Positions 26,016 through 35,661 of a stretch of 64,000 bases of DNA are shown in pieces. The stretch's first letter is position 1. Each line of letters opens with the position of its first letter. Both the position numbers and the translations under genes were made by a program. Origin of the DNA: Celeribacter marinus (GTDB lineage Bacteria; Pseudomonadota; Alphaproteobacteria; Rhodobacterales; Rhodobacteraceae); the NCBI RefSeq assembly GCF_001308265.1, contig NZ_CP012023.1:1130932-1194931 (forward strand), given 5' to 3'. The notes under the pieces were generated by a model, which was given only the letters and a program-made list of their open reading frames with translations, was not told the origin of the DNA and ran no database searches.

Positions 26016-27448
26016 GCGCCCGTCCTGCGATCTTGTGACACCGCGAGCGGAAAGACCTTGGCCGGGTTCAAAATCCATGCGGGATCGAACACGTCCTTTA
26101 CGTCCATTTGCGCCGCGAGATCAGCGGGGGCGAATTGGTGTGTCATAAGATCACGTTTTTCAACTCCGACCCCGTGCTCACCGGTCAAGCACCCGCCCAC
26201 ATCCACACAGAGTTTGAGAATTTCCGCGCCGAGCGCCTCGGCACTTTCCAGTTGCCCCGCTTCGTTCGCATTGAACACGATCAGCGGATGCATGTTCCCA
26301 TCTCCGGCGTGAAAGACGTTTCCAACCAGATGCCCGTACTCGTCGGATAATTCCGCGATGCGCCGCAAAACAGTCGGCAATTCACCCACCGGAATTGTAC
26401 CATCAAGACAAAGGTAATCGCCCATCTGCCCCATCGCACCAAATGCGGATTTACGCCCAAGCCAAATGCGCGCCGCCTCCTCCGCACTTTGACTTTCGCG
26501 GATTTCAACGGGGTTGTGGCGCTTGGCAATCTCGATAATACGCGCCAGCTGATCCGTCATTTCCTGATCCGATCCCTCGACCTCAATGATCAACAATGCT
26601 TCACAATCAGGGTAGCCCGCTTTTGCAAAGGCCTCGGTTGCAACAATAATAGGGCGATCCATAAACTCGATAGCCACGGGGTTGAGGCCCGCGCGGATGA
26701 TATCGGCCACACAAGCCCCCGCCACTTCGTTGCTGTCAAATCCCATCAAGACAGGGCGCGCCCCTTCGGGTTTGGGCAGAATGCGCAACGTAGCCTCGGT
26801 CACAACACCAAGTTGTCCCTCAGACCCACAAATCAAGCCGAGGAGATCAAACCCCGCCGGATCGCTATATGCGCCGCCGATCTCGACAATCTCGCCATCA
26901 GCCAAAACCATTGTGACGCCCAACAGATTGTTTGTTGTCACGCCATATTTCAAACAATGCGCACCACCAGAGTTCATTGCAATGTTACCGGCAATGGCAC
27001 AGGCCAACTGGCTGGACGGGTCGGGAGCGTAAAAGAACCCCTCGCCTTCAACTGCGCCTGTGACGCTTAGGTTGGTCATGCCCGTTTGAACGCGAATGAA
27101 CCTGTTGGAATAGTCGATTTCCATGACCTCGCGCAGTCTCGCCACACCTAAAATCACTGCGTCCGCCGTTGGCAGCGACCCTCCCGCCAAAGACGTCCCC
27201 GCCCCACGCGGAACCACAGGCACCCCCATGTCATGGCAAATCCGCATGATGTCGGACACCTCTTGCGTGGTACGCGGCAAAACCGCGACCAAGGGCGCGC
27301 ATTTATAGGCCGTCAGCGCATCACATTCATAGGCGAGGACTTCTTCGGGAGCGTCAATCACTGCGCTATCGGGCAATACGGCGCGAAGGCGCGTGACCAG
27401 TTCAGGCTTGCGTGCAAGCACGTCTGCATTGGGGATCGGCATATCCAT
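26012..27448 (-). CDS. glcD: Glycolate oxidase FAD-linked catalytic subunit
   Basis: A ~478-residue flavoprotein that oxidises glycolate (or D-lactate) to glyoxylate (or pyruvate). VVPRGAGTSLAGGSLPTADAVI is the FAD-binding loop. DPSSQLACAIAGNIAMNSGG, CGSEGQLGVVTEATLRILP and GNVFHAGDGNMHPLIVFN (metal/active-site His) are family blocks; TGEHGVGVEKRD is the C-terminal signature. The start chosen has GGAG seven bases upstream. It is the first gene of glcDEF; glycolate use fits a marine bacterium exposed to phytoplankton exudate. Confidence 0.96.
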   Translation of the reverse strand: MDMPIPNADVLARKPELVTRLRAVLPDSAVIDAPEEVLAYECDALTAYKCAPLVAVLPRTTQEVSDIMRICHDMGVPVVPRGAGTSLAGGSLPTADAVILGVARLREVMEIDYSNRFIRVQTGMTNLSVTGAVEGEGFFYAPDPSSQLACAIAGNIAMNSGGAHCLKYGVTTNNLLGVTMVLADGEIVEIGGAYSDPAGFDLLGLICGSEGQLGVVTEATLRILPKPEGARPVLMGFDSNEVAGACVADIIRAGLNPVAIEFMDRPIIVATEAFAKAGYPDCEALLIIEVEGSDQEMTDQLARIIEIAKRHNPVEIRESQSAEEAARIWLGRKSAFGAMGQMGDYLCLDGTIPVGELPTVLRRIAELSDEYGHLVGNVFHAGDGNMHPLIVFNANEAGQLESAEALGAEILKLCVDVGGCLTGEHGVGVEKRDLMTHQFAPADLAAQMDVKDVFDPAWILNPAKVFPLAVSQDRRTGA

Positions 27449-27470
27449 GGATCGGCTCCGCACATGTTTA

Positions 27471-27502
27471 GGTCAATTGATTGGTAAGTTTTTATAACCA
27501 AT
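27471..27502. promoter_or_regulatory. Operator-like cluster in the glcD promoter
   Basis: GGTCAATT (27471-27478) lies beside an inverted pair ATTGGT (27480-27485) and ACCAAT (27497-27502), 11 nt apart. ATTGGT/ACCAAT are the half-sites of E. coli PdhR, though there the spacing is 3. The octamer AATTGACC/GGTCAATT also occurs before the PdhR-like gene at 48930. It sits between glcD and the divergent DUF599 gene. Confidence 0.4.
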
Positions 27503-27547
27503 TTTTTCCTATGGCAACATTTCATCCTTCACGTTAAATCAGAATGC

Positions 27548-28243
27548 ATGGAACTTATTGATCAACTTCAGTTTTTCTCTGCCCTTGATGCTGTCGCTGT
27601 CAGCTTTTTGTTGACCGCCTGGCTCGGTATTGGGCGTATCATAGAGAATCCACCCGCCAAACACCGCTCGACTTCGTATCTCATGGCAGACTACCGGCGC
27701 AAATGGATGATCCAGATGATCACGCGACAACCGCGCATCTTTGACGCCGCTATTCTCGACAGTCTTCGCCAAGGCACGGCCTTTTTCGGATCGGCTTGCC
27801 TGATTGCAATTGGTGGCGGGTTGGCCGCGATGTCGAATGCGGAACGCTTGCGCGGTGTGGCGCAGGATTTGACGCTCGACGCCCCCGCGATCATTTGGGA
27901 AGTCAAAATTTTGCTCGCCTTGGTCCTGATCACAAATGCCTTTTTGAAGTTCATCTGGTCCAACCGCCTGTTCGGGTATTGCGGCGTGATTATGGCGTCA
28001 GTCCCCAACGAGATCGACGCGCCCGCGACACTGCCACGCGCCCGCAAAGCAGGCGAGTTGAACATCGCCGCCGCCCGCGCGTTTAACCGTGGCCTGCGTG
28101 GCGTCTATTTTGCATTAGGTGCATTGGGCTGGCTGCTTGGCCCAATCGGGTTGATCGTCACTACGGCCGTGACCGTCTTCATCTTGCTGCGCCGCGAATT
28201 CGCATCCGCCTCCCGCCTCGTGATTATGCAAAGCGAGGAATAG
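27548..28243 (+). CDS. DUF599 membrane protein
   Basis: A 231-residue membrane protein of the DUF599 family. Helices lie at about residues 13-30, 78-98, 118-140 and 188-215. The loop YRRKWMIQMITRQPRIFDAAIL, followed by the helix LRQGTAFFGSACLIAIGGGLAAM, is characteristic. Function is unestablished. It is divergent from glcD across the short operator-like region and convergent (2-nt gap) with the GATase-like gene. Confidence 0.82.
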   Translation: MELIDQLQFFSALDAVAVSFLLTAWLGIGRIIENPPAKHRSTSYLMADYRRKWMIQMITRQPRIFDAAILDSLRQGTAFFGSACLIAIGGGLAAMSNAERLRGVAQDLTLDAPAIIWEVKILLALVLITNAFLKFIWSNRLFGYCGVIMASVPNEIDAPATLPRARKAGELNIAAARAFNRGLRGVYFALGALGWLLGPIGLIVTTAVTVFILLRREFASASRLVIMQSEE

Positions 28244-28245
28244 CT

Positions 28246-30309
28246 CTAGCGGCGCCCTTCGCGTAGCCACGCGAACACACTCAGCGCGGCAAGGATCACG
28301 AGCCACATCAACGGCGACACAAGCGGCTTGAGCGAGGTCGATTGCGTCACATAGGCTTCGCGGGGTGTTATCCCGATCCAACCGCGCCCCGCCGCAGGAC
28401 GACCCTGTGCCACACGTCGAATGTCCGGTACGCCATCTGCCAACGCCAGAACACCACCGCGCGTGGCGGCAACCACGGGCGCAAGCCTGTCACGCGTTGC
28501 AATTGTTTCCTCAAACTCGCGCGGAGCAGCTGGACCCAGAACCGTGACCGCCTGTTCGTCACCGTCGACAATGCGGTAAAGCCCCATTTGTGACCCCTCA
28601 AAGGTTGCTGTGAACCGTCCGGGGCTGGCCTCGTCCAACGTCAACGCCGTGATGCGTCCATCGGGGGCTTCGACCTCGACGGAGCGCGCGCCATTGGACA
28701 GCGTGCGGCGGGTGATGGTCATCGCGTTGCCCTCAACTGTGGCGGTCAACGCCTCTTCTTCAAGCTCGGGTTCTTTCATCATCCAATGCGCCAACCGCCG
28801 CAACAACTCCAGTTGCGGCCCACCGCCCTCAATGCCACGCGTCCACAACCACGCGTGATCAGAGCCAAGCACTGCGACACGGCCCTCACCCACCCGATCA
28901 AGGATCAAAAGCGGTTGACCATCAGCCCCGGACATGACGACCTCGCCCGATTGCGGTTCAAGCTCGATCTGACGAAACCACCGCCCCCACTCAGGCTCGT
29001 CGGTTGCAGCACTCAGCCCACCTAGGCCCTCGGTCACCGGATGGCGCGCCCCCGTCTCGGTTAGGCGCGGCTTGTACCCTTTCTCGATCACGATGCCTGT
29101 TGGTGCCGCAGGAATTACGCGCGACAATGCCGAGCGGTAAATACTATCTGCAGTCGCGAAATCCGGACCTGCCGCAAATAGAACCGCACCACCGTCCTCG
29201 ACGTAGCGCGCGATGTTATCAAGGTAGTCACCGGGCAAAATACCGCGCAGCTTATAACGATCAAAAATGATCAGATCAAAATCATCGACCTTTTCCATAA
29301 ACAATTCACGTGTCGGAAAGGCGATGAGGGACAATTCGTTGACAGGCACACCGTCTTGTTTGGTCGGCGGGCGCAAAATGGTGAAGTGGACAAGATCTAC
29401 GGAAGCGTCCGATTTCAAAAGGTTTCGCCACGTCCGCTCGCCATTGTGCGGCTCGCCAGAAACAAGCAACACCCGCAAACGGTCGCGCACGCCGTTAATC
29501 TGGACCATAGCCGAATTGTTCCGGTTCGTCAGCTCGCCCTCCATGTCGGGCAACGTGAACTGGATAACGTTCATTCCGCCGTGTGGCAGCACAACAGGCA
29601 CCTCGATCGGGCGACCCACCGGAATGGTATAGCTTTGCGCGGGACCACCGTCGATTGCGACGATAATCTGCGACGTGTCCCCAATGTTAGTGGGCACGGC
29701 CCCTTGGTCCTCGACCAATAGCGTGAGTATGACCTCTTCGTCCAAAATGGCAAACGAGGGCGCATTTTGGACAAGCAACCGACGATCCCAATCCGTGGAA
29801 CGCCCCGTCACCAACAGGTGCAGCGGTGCAGGAAAATCGACCGCGATATCCGCATCATGTAATTGCCCATCCGACAATAAAATGGCCCCCGCAAGCCGAC
29901 CACGCGGCTCATTTGCCATCGCCTCGGCCAGGCGTGACATCAAAAGCGTCCCGCGATTGTCGGCCCCATCGCGCACATGCACCACACGCAATTCTGTATC
30001 CGCAAGCCGTGCAATACGTGCCTCAATCTGCGCACGTGCAAAAGCGACCTGTTGCGCACGATCTGACAGGGATTGCGAGTCACTGTCATCGACCACAAGG
30101 ATCACAATATCGGTGAGAGGGTCACGCAGCTCTTGGTGCAACGCGGGATTTGCCAAGGCCGTTACAACCCCGATTGCCGCCACCGCGCGCCACGGCCATC
30201 CGCGCAAACCGCGCCATGCCGCAAACGCCATGAGCACAGCGGCAAACCCCGCAATCACGAGCAGAGCCGCCAACGGCACAAACGGATCAAAGGCAATATT
30301 GCGGATCAT
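28246..30309 (-). CDS. Membrane protein with glutamine-amidotransferase-like domain
   Basis: A 687-residue membrane protein and last gene of the MoxR-DUF58-DUF4159 operon. Two N-terminal helices (VPLAALLVIAGFAAVLMAFA; AAIGVVTALANPAL) precede a periplasmic part with a vWA-like start (DIVILVVDDSDSQSLSDRAQQ), a GATase-like fold (DFDLIIFDRYKLRG, GGAVLFAAGPDFA, VGEGRVAVLGSDHAWLW) and a C-terminal helix (PLMWLVILAALSVFAWL). The class I GATase Cys is absent, so it is probably not an amidotransferase. It overlaps the DUF4159 gene by 4 nt. Confidence 0.82.
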   Translation of the reverse strand: MIRNIAFDPFVPLAALLVIAGFAAVLMAFAAWRGLRGWPWRAVAAIGVVTALANPALHQELRDPLTDIVILVVDDSDSQSLSDRAQQVAFARAQIEARIARLADTELRVVHVRDGADNRGTLLMSRLAEAMANEPRGRLAGAILLSDGQLHDADIAVDFPAPLHLLVTGRSTDWDRRLLVQNAPSFAILDEEVILTLLVEDQGAVPTNIGDTSQIIVAIDGGPAQSYTIPVGRPIEVPVVLPHGGMNVIQFTLPDMEGELTNRNNSAMVQINGVRDRLRVLLVSGEPHNGERTWRNLLKSDASVDLVHFTILRPPTKQDGVPVNELSLIAFPTRELFMEKVDDFDLIIFDRYKLRGILPGDYLDNIARYVEDGGAVLFAAGPDFATADSIYRSALSRVIPAAPTGIVIEKGYKPRLTETGARHPVTEGLGGLSAATDEPEWGRWFRQIELEPQSGEVVMSGADGQPLLILDRVGEGRVAVLGSDHAWLWTRGIEGGGPQLELLRRLAHWMMKEPELEEEALTATVEGNAMTITRRTLSNGARSVEVEAPDGRITALTLDEASPGRFTATFEGSQMGLYRIVDGDEQAVTVLGPAAPREFEETIATRDRLAPVVAATRGGVLALADGVPDIRRVAQGRPAAGRGWIGITPREAYVTQSTSLKPLVSPLMWLVILAALSVFAWLREGRR

Positions 30310-33068
30310 TGGCCCAACCTGTCTAGCAATGCAGGCACATGCACCTGATCGGATTTGTAATTTCCGGTGAGGACGTACATCACAAGGTTCACACCAAACC
30401 GATAGGCAATTTCGCGTTGACGCTCCCCATCAAAGCCGCGCGCGACAGGCCGTAACGGCCGCCCCGTCTCATCCATGGCCCAAGCCGCAGCCCAATCGTT
30501 GCCGCCAATAATTACGGGCGTCACATTGTCGTTGAGATTACGAAATGGCATGCCCTCGACGCCTTCGGCGTCCACTGGTGCGGCCTCGACCCAAAGATCG
30601 CGGCCCGTATGACGCCCCGGAAAATCCTGCAACAAGTAAAACGTACGGGTCAAAACATGATCTGCGGGAATCTGCTCTAACGGCGGAATATCAAGTGACG
30701 CGGCAAGTCTTTGCAATTTCAGCCCCGTTGGTGTGGACGCACCAAAACCCGCAACATCCCCATCGCGGGTATCAAACAAAATCGTCCCACCAGTCCGCAA
30801 ATAAGCGTTCAAACGTGTGTATGCCTCGGCGGACGGCAATGGCTGATCCACAGAAATCGGCCAGTATATCAGCGGGAAAAACCCCAAATCATCCAATTCA
30901 AGGTTCACCCCCACAGGATCTACAGGCTCCACAGAGGTTCGTTGTGTGAGCATTTGCGAGACACCAAACAGACCCGCGCGCGATATGGCATCCAATTCAC
31001 TGTCACCCGTCATAACATAGGCCAATGCCACCTCGTCGGTCGCAGCCAAGGCGAACACCTCATTTCCGTCTTGGGCGTGCGCGCGCGGCGTAGGAAGCGC
31101 TCCAAGAACCAAAAGCCCGATTGCCACAGCGCGCGGGCCTAACAAACGCCCCGACATCCACAGCGATGCAAACACATCAATCAGCAACATCATAAGCGTC
31201 CCGACCAAAAAGAATGGTTTGAGCACAACATCGCGCGCCGTCTCCGCCTGCGTCATTACGGTCCCTGCCGGCCATGTTTGTGGGGCTAATGATGTATCGC
31301 TTGCAAAGATGTTTAGTGCCAACGTAGCTTGCGCAGTCTCGTACAGCCCCGGCGTAATGAGCGCAGAAGGAATCGCGGAAACGAAGACTTCCCCAGCCAC
31401 GGGCGCGCGGTTGCGCGCATCAGACAGACCTCCAAAGCCATCCAAGACGCGCACCGCACGAAGCACTTGCCCCACAACATCGCGCGTCTGCAAACTTGCC
31501 CCGCCCGACGATGCCGTCAGCCGGTCCAGCATATCTACAAACAGACCCGAGAGCGGCAAATTTGACCACTCGGCATTGGCCGTAACATGGAACAAAACCA
31601 CCTGCCCAGCCCCCACGGGTTTGCGGGTGACAAGGGGCGTGCCATCCACCAATGTGGCAATCACGCGCGCGGCCAATTCGGGATCAGGCTGCGCCATCAC
31701 TTGTGCGGACACGCTCACATCGTCAGGGATGCTCAATCCATAAAAGGGCGATGTCTCAGCAAAGGGTCGTAGCGATTTGGGTTCGCCCCACGACATTGCA
31801 CCCCCGATGTTGCGCCCTCCTGCGCGCAACCGCACAGGCATCAATGGATCCTCATCGTCACGCGACACATCAGACGCGGCAAGTCGCGCCCCCGCGAACC
31901 GTAAAAGCACACCACCCTGTGCCATCCAATCCAAAAGATCCGCCGTCTCCCCGCCTGACAGGCGCGCAATGTCAGCCAACACAATGACGTCCGGATTTGC
32001 GACAATCAAATCTGCAAGTTCGCCGGAAATCACATCGGCACGGTCGTTAAGCGCAGCGCGAATGTAATGCAGATGAGAGAGAAGCTCCAACCCCTCGCGA
32101 CTTTCGCGCGCGCTCACAAGAGCGACTTTACGCCGCTTTAAACTGTCATCTGCAAGGCGCACAGCGGCAGCCGATCGATGCCCCTCGACCTCGAAACGCG
32201 TTACACGATTACGCACCTCGGGTGGCAACTCGAACTGGGCCACGGCTTGCGTCTCCCCCTCCGCGAAGCTTACATAGCGCCGCGATAAAATCCGCTCCAC
32301 GCCCGACGGGTCGGGGCCGCGCGCAATAACCGTGACCGTCTGTCCGTCTGCGCCCAAGCGGCGCATGACGGGAATGCTTACACCTTCGGCTTCGGCATCT
32401 GCGGGGCCAAGCGCGATCACGGGGCGTTCATGTTCAAACACAGTGACACTGCCCTTGCTTTGCAATGCGCGCAAAACGTCCACGCGCCCCTCGCGCGCAA
32501 CACCATCCGACAACCACAACGTCTCAAAATCCACATCTGAGGCTGATACCGCATCTAACAGAAGGTCCATGTCAGGCGCGAACGGTTGCGGCGCAAATCC
32601 CGCAAGGCGCGCCCGCCAGTCGTTCGGAGCCAAAAACTCAAACCCGCCGACCGGCACATCAGTAGCCGCAACAATCGCCACGGTCCTATCCGCCGCGGCG
32701 GCACCATCCAGCGCCTCGGACACTCGCGACAATCGCACCGCCCAATCGTGCGCGGACGCCCAACTGGCATCCAAAAGAACCAGCATTGGACCCGATCCCT
32801 CTCGCGTATCGCGCGGGTTCAAAACAGGTCCAGCGAAGGCTATAATAAGTGCTGCAATTGCGAGACTACGCAACACCAGCAACCACCACGGCGTCCGATC
32901 TGTTTCAATCTCCTCGTCGGCCAATCCAAGCAAGAGCGCAACACCCGGAAACCGGCGGCGTACCGGCGCTGGCGGTACCGCACGGAGCACGAGCCATAAG
33001 ATTGGCAAACCTGCCAAGCCGAGTAAAATCCACGGAGCGGCAAAGCCGAGAGGGCCAAGAACAAGCAT
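30306..33068 (-). CDS. DUF4159 domain membrane protein (BatA-like N-terminus)
   Basis: A 920-residue protein. The N-terminus (LGPLGFAAPWILLGLAGLPILWLVLRAVPP) is the BatA/aerotolerance membrane region. A vWA-like periplasmic segment follows (LVLLDASWASAHDWAVRL). Helices near residue 640-680 include FFLVGTLMMLLIDVFASLW. The C-terminal ~210 residues are DUF4159 (GDSELDAISRAGLFGVSQML; YLRTGGTILFDTRDGD). It works with MoxR and DUF58 proteins in an uncharacterised envelope system. It overlaps DUF58 by one base. Confidence 0.88.
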   Translation of the reverse strand: MLVLGPLGFAAPWILLGLAGLPILWLVLRAVPPAPVRRRFPGVALLLGLADEEIETDRTPWWLLVLRSLAIAALIIAFAGPVLNPRDTREGSGPMLVLLDASWASAHDWAVRLSRVSEALDGAAAADRTVAIVAATDVPVGGFEFLAPNDWRARLAGFAPQPFAPDMDLLLDAVSASDVDFETLWLSDGVAREGRVDVLRALQSKGSVTVFEHERPVIALGPADAEAEGVSIPVMRRLGADGQTVTVIARGPDPSGVERILSRRYVSFAEGETQAVAQFELPPEVRNRVTRFEVEGHRSAAAVRLADDSLKRRKVALVSARESREGLELLSHLHYIRAALNDRADVISGELADLIVANPDVIVLADIARLSGGETADLLDWMAQGGVLLRFAGARLAASDVSRDDEDPLMPVRLRAGGRNIGGAMSWGEPKSLRPFAETSPFYGLSIPDDVSVSAQVMAQPDPELAARVIATLVDGTPLVTRKPVGAGQVVLFHVTANAEWSNLPLSGLFVDMLDRLTASSGGASLQTRDVVGQVLRAVRVLDGFGGLSDARNRAPVAGEVFVSAIPSALITPGLYETAQATLALNIFASDTSLAPQTWPAGTVMTQAETARDVVLKPFFLVGTLMMLLIDVFASLWMSGRLLGPRAVAIGLLVLGALPTPRAHAQDGNEVFALAATDEVALAYVMTGDSELDAISRAGLFGVSQMLTQRTSVEPVDPVGVNLELDDLGFFPLIYWPISVDQPLPSAEAYTRLNAYLRTGGTILFDTRDGDVAGFGASTPTGLKLQRLAASLDIPPLEQIPADHVLTRTFYLLQDFPGRHTGRDLWVEAAPVDAEGVEGMPFRNLNDNVTPVIIGGNDWAAAWAMDETGRPLRPVARGFDGERQREIAYRFGVNLVMYVLTGNYKSDQVHVPALLDRLGQ

Positions 33069-33946
33069 TAGCGCCGCCCCTCAAGTGCCGCATAAAGCCA
33101 CAAGAGCGCGGATTGCGCAGAAGCATCCGTGTGATGGGTTTCGAACTGCCAGCCTGCGTGTTTGGCCAAATCAGACAGGTGGTGTTTGCGCTCATTCAGA
33201 CGGTCGCGGTAGCGGTCCCGCAAATCGCCCGCACGCAAAGTTTCATGCGACACTGCCCCTCCCATTGAGGTGAAAATTGTGCGGCCCTGATAGGGAAACA
33301 CCTCCTCGGCAGGATCGAGTATTTGAAACAAAACGCCCTTAATCCCGAGATCAACTGATATTGCAATCGCCGCTTCAACGGGGGCAAGTGGACCCAAGAA
33401 ATCGGACATGAAAACCGCCGCCGAGTGGGGCAAAAAACCTGTCGCATCTGGCGCGCCGTAATCCGCATCATCACCCGCGATCAACCCGTCAGCGATCCGC
33501 GACAGTTGGAGCGCACCGATGCGCGGCGGCGTGCCCAATGCGGCAAGTGCCACGCGTTCGCCACCTTTCATCAACAAAATCGATAGCGCCATAGCAAGTA
33601 CACCCGCGCGGTCCGCTTTGGGTTTTAAGTCTGTGGTTGAGGCAAATTGCATTGCCGCCGAACCGTCGATCCAAAGATGGACCGATTGCGCCGCTTGCCA
33701 TTCCTTTTCGCGCACAAACTGTGCATCAGATTGCCCCGAGCGCCGCCAATCAATCGAGGCCGCGCTATCACCCACTTGAGCGGGGCGATATTGCCAAAAT
33801 TCGTCCCCCGTTCCCGCCTGTCTACGCCCATGACCGCCCAACAAGAGCGTCCGTGCAAGCCGCTCTGCGCGGGCTTGCAAGTCGGGCAGCGGCGCTGCGA
33901 GCGCTTCGGACCGCGTACGCAGATTGGAGGGTGCGGGATCACTCAT
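33068..33946 (-). CDS. DUF58 domain protein
   Basis: A ~292-residue protein. GDEFWQYRPAQVGDSAASIDWRRSGQSDAQFVREKEWQ is the DUF58 signature (WRxSA..g.l.vre.e). After it comes a vWA-like segment beginning VHLWIDGSAAMQFAS, a MIDAS-like DxSxS remnant as DGSAA. Such proteins are partners of MoxR ATPases. The ATG overlaps the moxR stop (ATGA). Other in-frame starts upstream would lie inside moxR and are rejected. Confidence 0.92.
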   Translation of the reverse strand: MSDPAPSNLRTRSEALAAPLPDLQARAERLARTLLLGGHGRRQAGTGDEFWQYRPAQVGDSAASIDWRRSGQSDAQFVREKEWQAAQSVHLWIDGSAAMQFASTTDLKPKADRAGVLAMALSILLMKGGERVALAALGTPPRIGALQLSRIADGLIAGDDADYGAPDATGFLPHSAAVFMSDFLGPLAPVEAAIAISVDLGIKGVLFQILDPAEEVFPYQGRTIFTSMGGAVSHETLRAGDLRDRYRDRLNERKHHLSDLAKHAGWQFETHHTDASAQSALLWLYAALEGRR

Positions 33947-34962
33947 GCAGCAGATCGCGCTCGTGAGGTCATATCCGCCACTTGGGCGATGATCTGTACA
34001 AGACTTTCCCCGCGTGCCCGCGCAGCAAACGTGAGGGCCATACGGTGAATCAAAACCGGCTGTGCCATAGCCAGAACATCGGCCGGAGACGGTGCAAGAC
34101 GACCATCGAGCAACGCCCGCGCCCGCGTCATCAACATCAAGGCTTGCGCCGCACGCGGACCCGGACCCCACGCGACACTGGCATTTACGATATCCGGCGC
34201 ATCGGGCGTATCGGGTCGGCACGCGCGCACCAAATCGAGGATCAATTCCACGACTTGCTCGCCAACAGGCATTTTTCGCAAGAGCGTTTGCGCCGCAATC
34301 AGTTCGGCCGCTGTAAACACCGCATGCGCCTCGTCGTCACCTGCACCGGTTGTTGCAATCAAAATGTCGCGCTCGGTGTCGCGGTCGGGATACCCAACAT
34401 CAACTTGTACCAAAAACCGATCCAATTGCGCCTCGGGGAGCGGATATGTCCCCTCCTGCTCCAACGGGTTTTGCGTGGCCAGAACATGAAACGGAGCCAC
34501 AAGGGCGTGTGGCTGTCCGGCAATTGTCACTGACTTTTCCTGCATCGCCTGCAAGAGCGCGGACTGCGTGCGCGGCGAGGCGCGGTTAATCTCGTCGGCC
34601 AGCAAAAGCTGACAAAAAATCGGGCCTTCAATAAAGCGAAACGAGCGTGTTCCGTCAGCGGCAGTTTCCAAAACCTCGGACCCCAAAATGTCGGCAGGCA
34701 TCAAATCGGGCGTAAATTGCACCCGCGCGCCATTTAACCCCATCACGGTCGAGATTGTATCAACGAGACGCGTTTTGCCCAAACCAGGTAGGCCGAGTAA
34801 GAGCGCATGCCCCCCACAAAGCATAGATGACAGCACAAGATCAACCACGGCGTCCTGCCCAATAAAACGGCGCGTGATCGACGCTTTGGCCGCGTTTAGT
34901 TTCTCGCCGAGCGCTTCGATCTGTGGCACAAGATCTTGGACGGGAAAGTCTGTGTCGGGCAT
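33943..34962 (-). CDS. MoxR-family AAA+ ATPase
   Basis: A ~339-residue AAA+ protein. Walker A is LLLGLPGLGKTRLVDTIS (about residue 56), Walker B QLLLADEINRASPRTQSALL, sensor 1 HVLATQNPLEQEGTYPLPEAQLDRF, and the C-terminal lid ends at RARSAA. MoxR ATPases act as chaperones that load or activate vWA-domain partners; the next three genes supply such partners. The ATG at 34962 is preceded by AAAAGGTGAAGCC. It is first in its operon and divergent from the DUF1285 gene, with starts about 100 nt apart. Confidence 0.95.
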   Translation of the reverse strand: MPDTDFPVQDLVPQIEALGEKLNAAKASITRRFIGQDAVVDLVLSSMLCGGHALLLGLPGLGKTRLVDTISTVMGLNGARVQFTPDLMPADILGSEVLETAADGTRSFRFIEGPIFCQLLLADEINRASPRTQSALLQAMQEKSVTIAGQPHALVAPFHVLATQNPLEQEGTYPLPEAQLDRFLVQVDVGYPDRDTERDILIATTGAGDDEAHAVFTAAELIAAQTLLRKMPVGEQVVELILDLVRACRPDTPDAPDIVNASVAWGPGPRAAQALMLMTRARALLDGRLAPSPADVLAMAQPVLIHRMALTFAARARGESLVQIIAQVADMTSRARSAA

Positions 34963-35065
34963 GGCTTCACCTTTTCTGCGCATTCGTGTCACTATAGTTG
35001 CGACTAGTAGTGACATGTATAGCGCCAGACACAATTGGCAAAACCTCAAGAAAGGTGAAATTCCC

Positions 35066-35626
35066 GTGAGCACCTCAGCCGAAAGTATCGCCGCCGCCGT
35101 ACGAGCCGCCAAAGGACGCGGATTGCCGCCCGTTCACAAATGGAACCCACCGTTTTGCGGAGATCTGGACATGCGCATTGCCCGTGATGGCACGTGGTTC
35201 TACCTTGGCACACCGATCGGGCGGCCCGCGTTGGTACGGTTGTTTTCTACCGTCCTAAAGCGTGAGGGTGCATCCTATTTCCTTGTCACCCCTGTCGAAA
35301 AAGTAGGCATTACCGTCGACGATGTGCCTTTTTTGGCTGTGGATTTTGATGTCAAAGGCACAGGCGCTCATCAAACCCTTACATTTCACACGTCCTTGGG
35401 CGATCAGGCCATCGCCGGACCAGACCACCCTTTGCGATTTGACACGCACGACGACGCGCCCGCCCCCTATGTCGATATCCGCGCGGGACTAGAGGCGCTT
35501 ATTGATCGCAAAAGCTTTTTCCGCCTTGTTGATCTCGGGGCCGAACAAGAAGTGCGCGGCACAAAGATGTTCGGCGTCTGGTCAGGCGGGCAGTTTTTTC
35601 CGATTGCGCCCGTCAGCGCGTTGTAA
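35066..35626 (+). CDS. DUF1285 domain protein
   Basis: A 186-residue cytosolic protein of the DUF1285 family, common in proteobacteria with no assigned enzyme activity. PPVHKWNPPFCGDLDMRIARDGTWFYLGTPIGRPALVRLFSTVLKRE is the characteristic N-terminal region, and EVRGTKMFGVWSGGQFFPI the C-terminal block. The start is a GTG with AAAGGTGAAA upstream; longer in-frame starts would overlap the moxR gene on the other strand and are unlikely. Confidence 0.85.
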   Translation: MSTSAESIAAAVRAAKGRGLPPVHKWNPPFCGDLDMRIARDGTWFYLGTPIGRPALVRLFSTVLKREGASYFLVTPVEKVGITVDDVPFLAVDFDVKGTGAHQTLTFHTSLGDQAIAGPDHPLRFDTHDDAPAPYVDIRAGLEALIDRKSFFRLVDLGAEQEVRGTKMFGVWSGGQFFPIAPVSAL

Positions 35627-35661
35627 GCTGGGTCGACCGAAAAAATGGGAACGTGTCGTAT

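Noticed and set aside
28246-30309. Active glutamine amidotransferase
   Set aside because: The class I nucleophile Cys elbow is not seen; only the fold-like strands are present.
29675-30370. Plus-strand frames of up to 231 codons over the GATase-like and DUF4159 genes
   Set aside because: Ser/Arg-rich shadows of well-supported minus-strand genes.
32332-33273. Plus-strand frame of 313 codons
   Set aside because: Low-complexity Ser/Ala/Arg composition and antisense to the DUF4159 and DUF58 genes.
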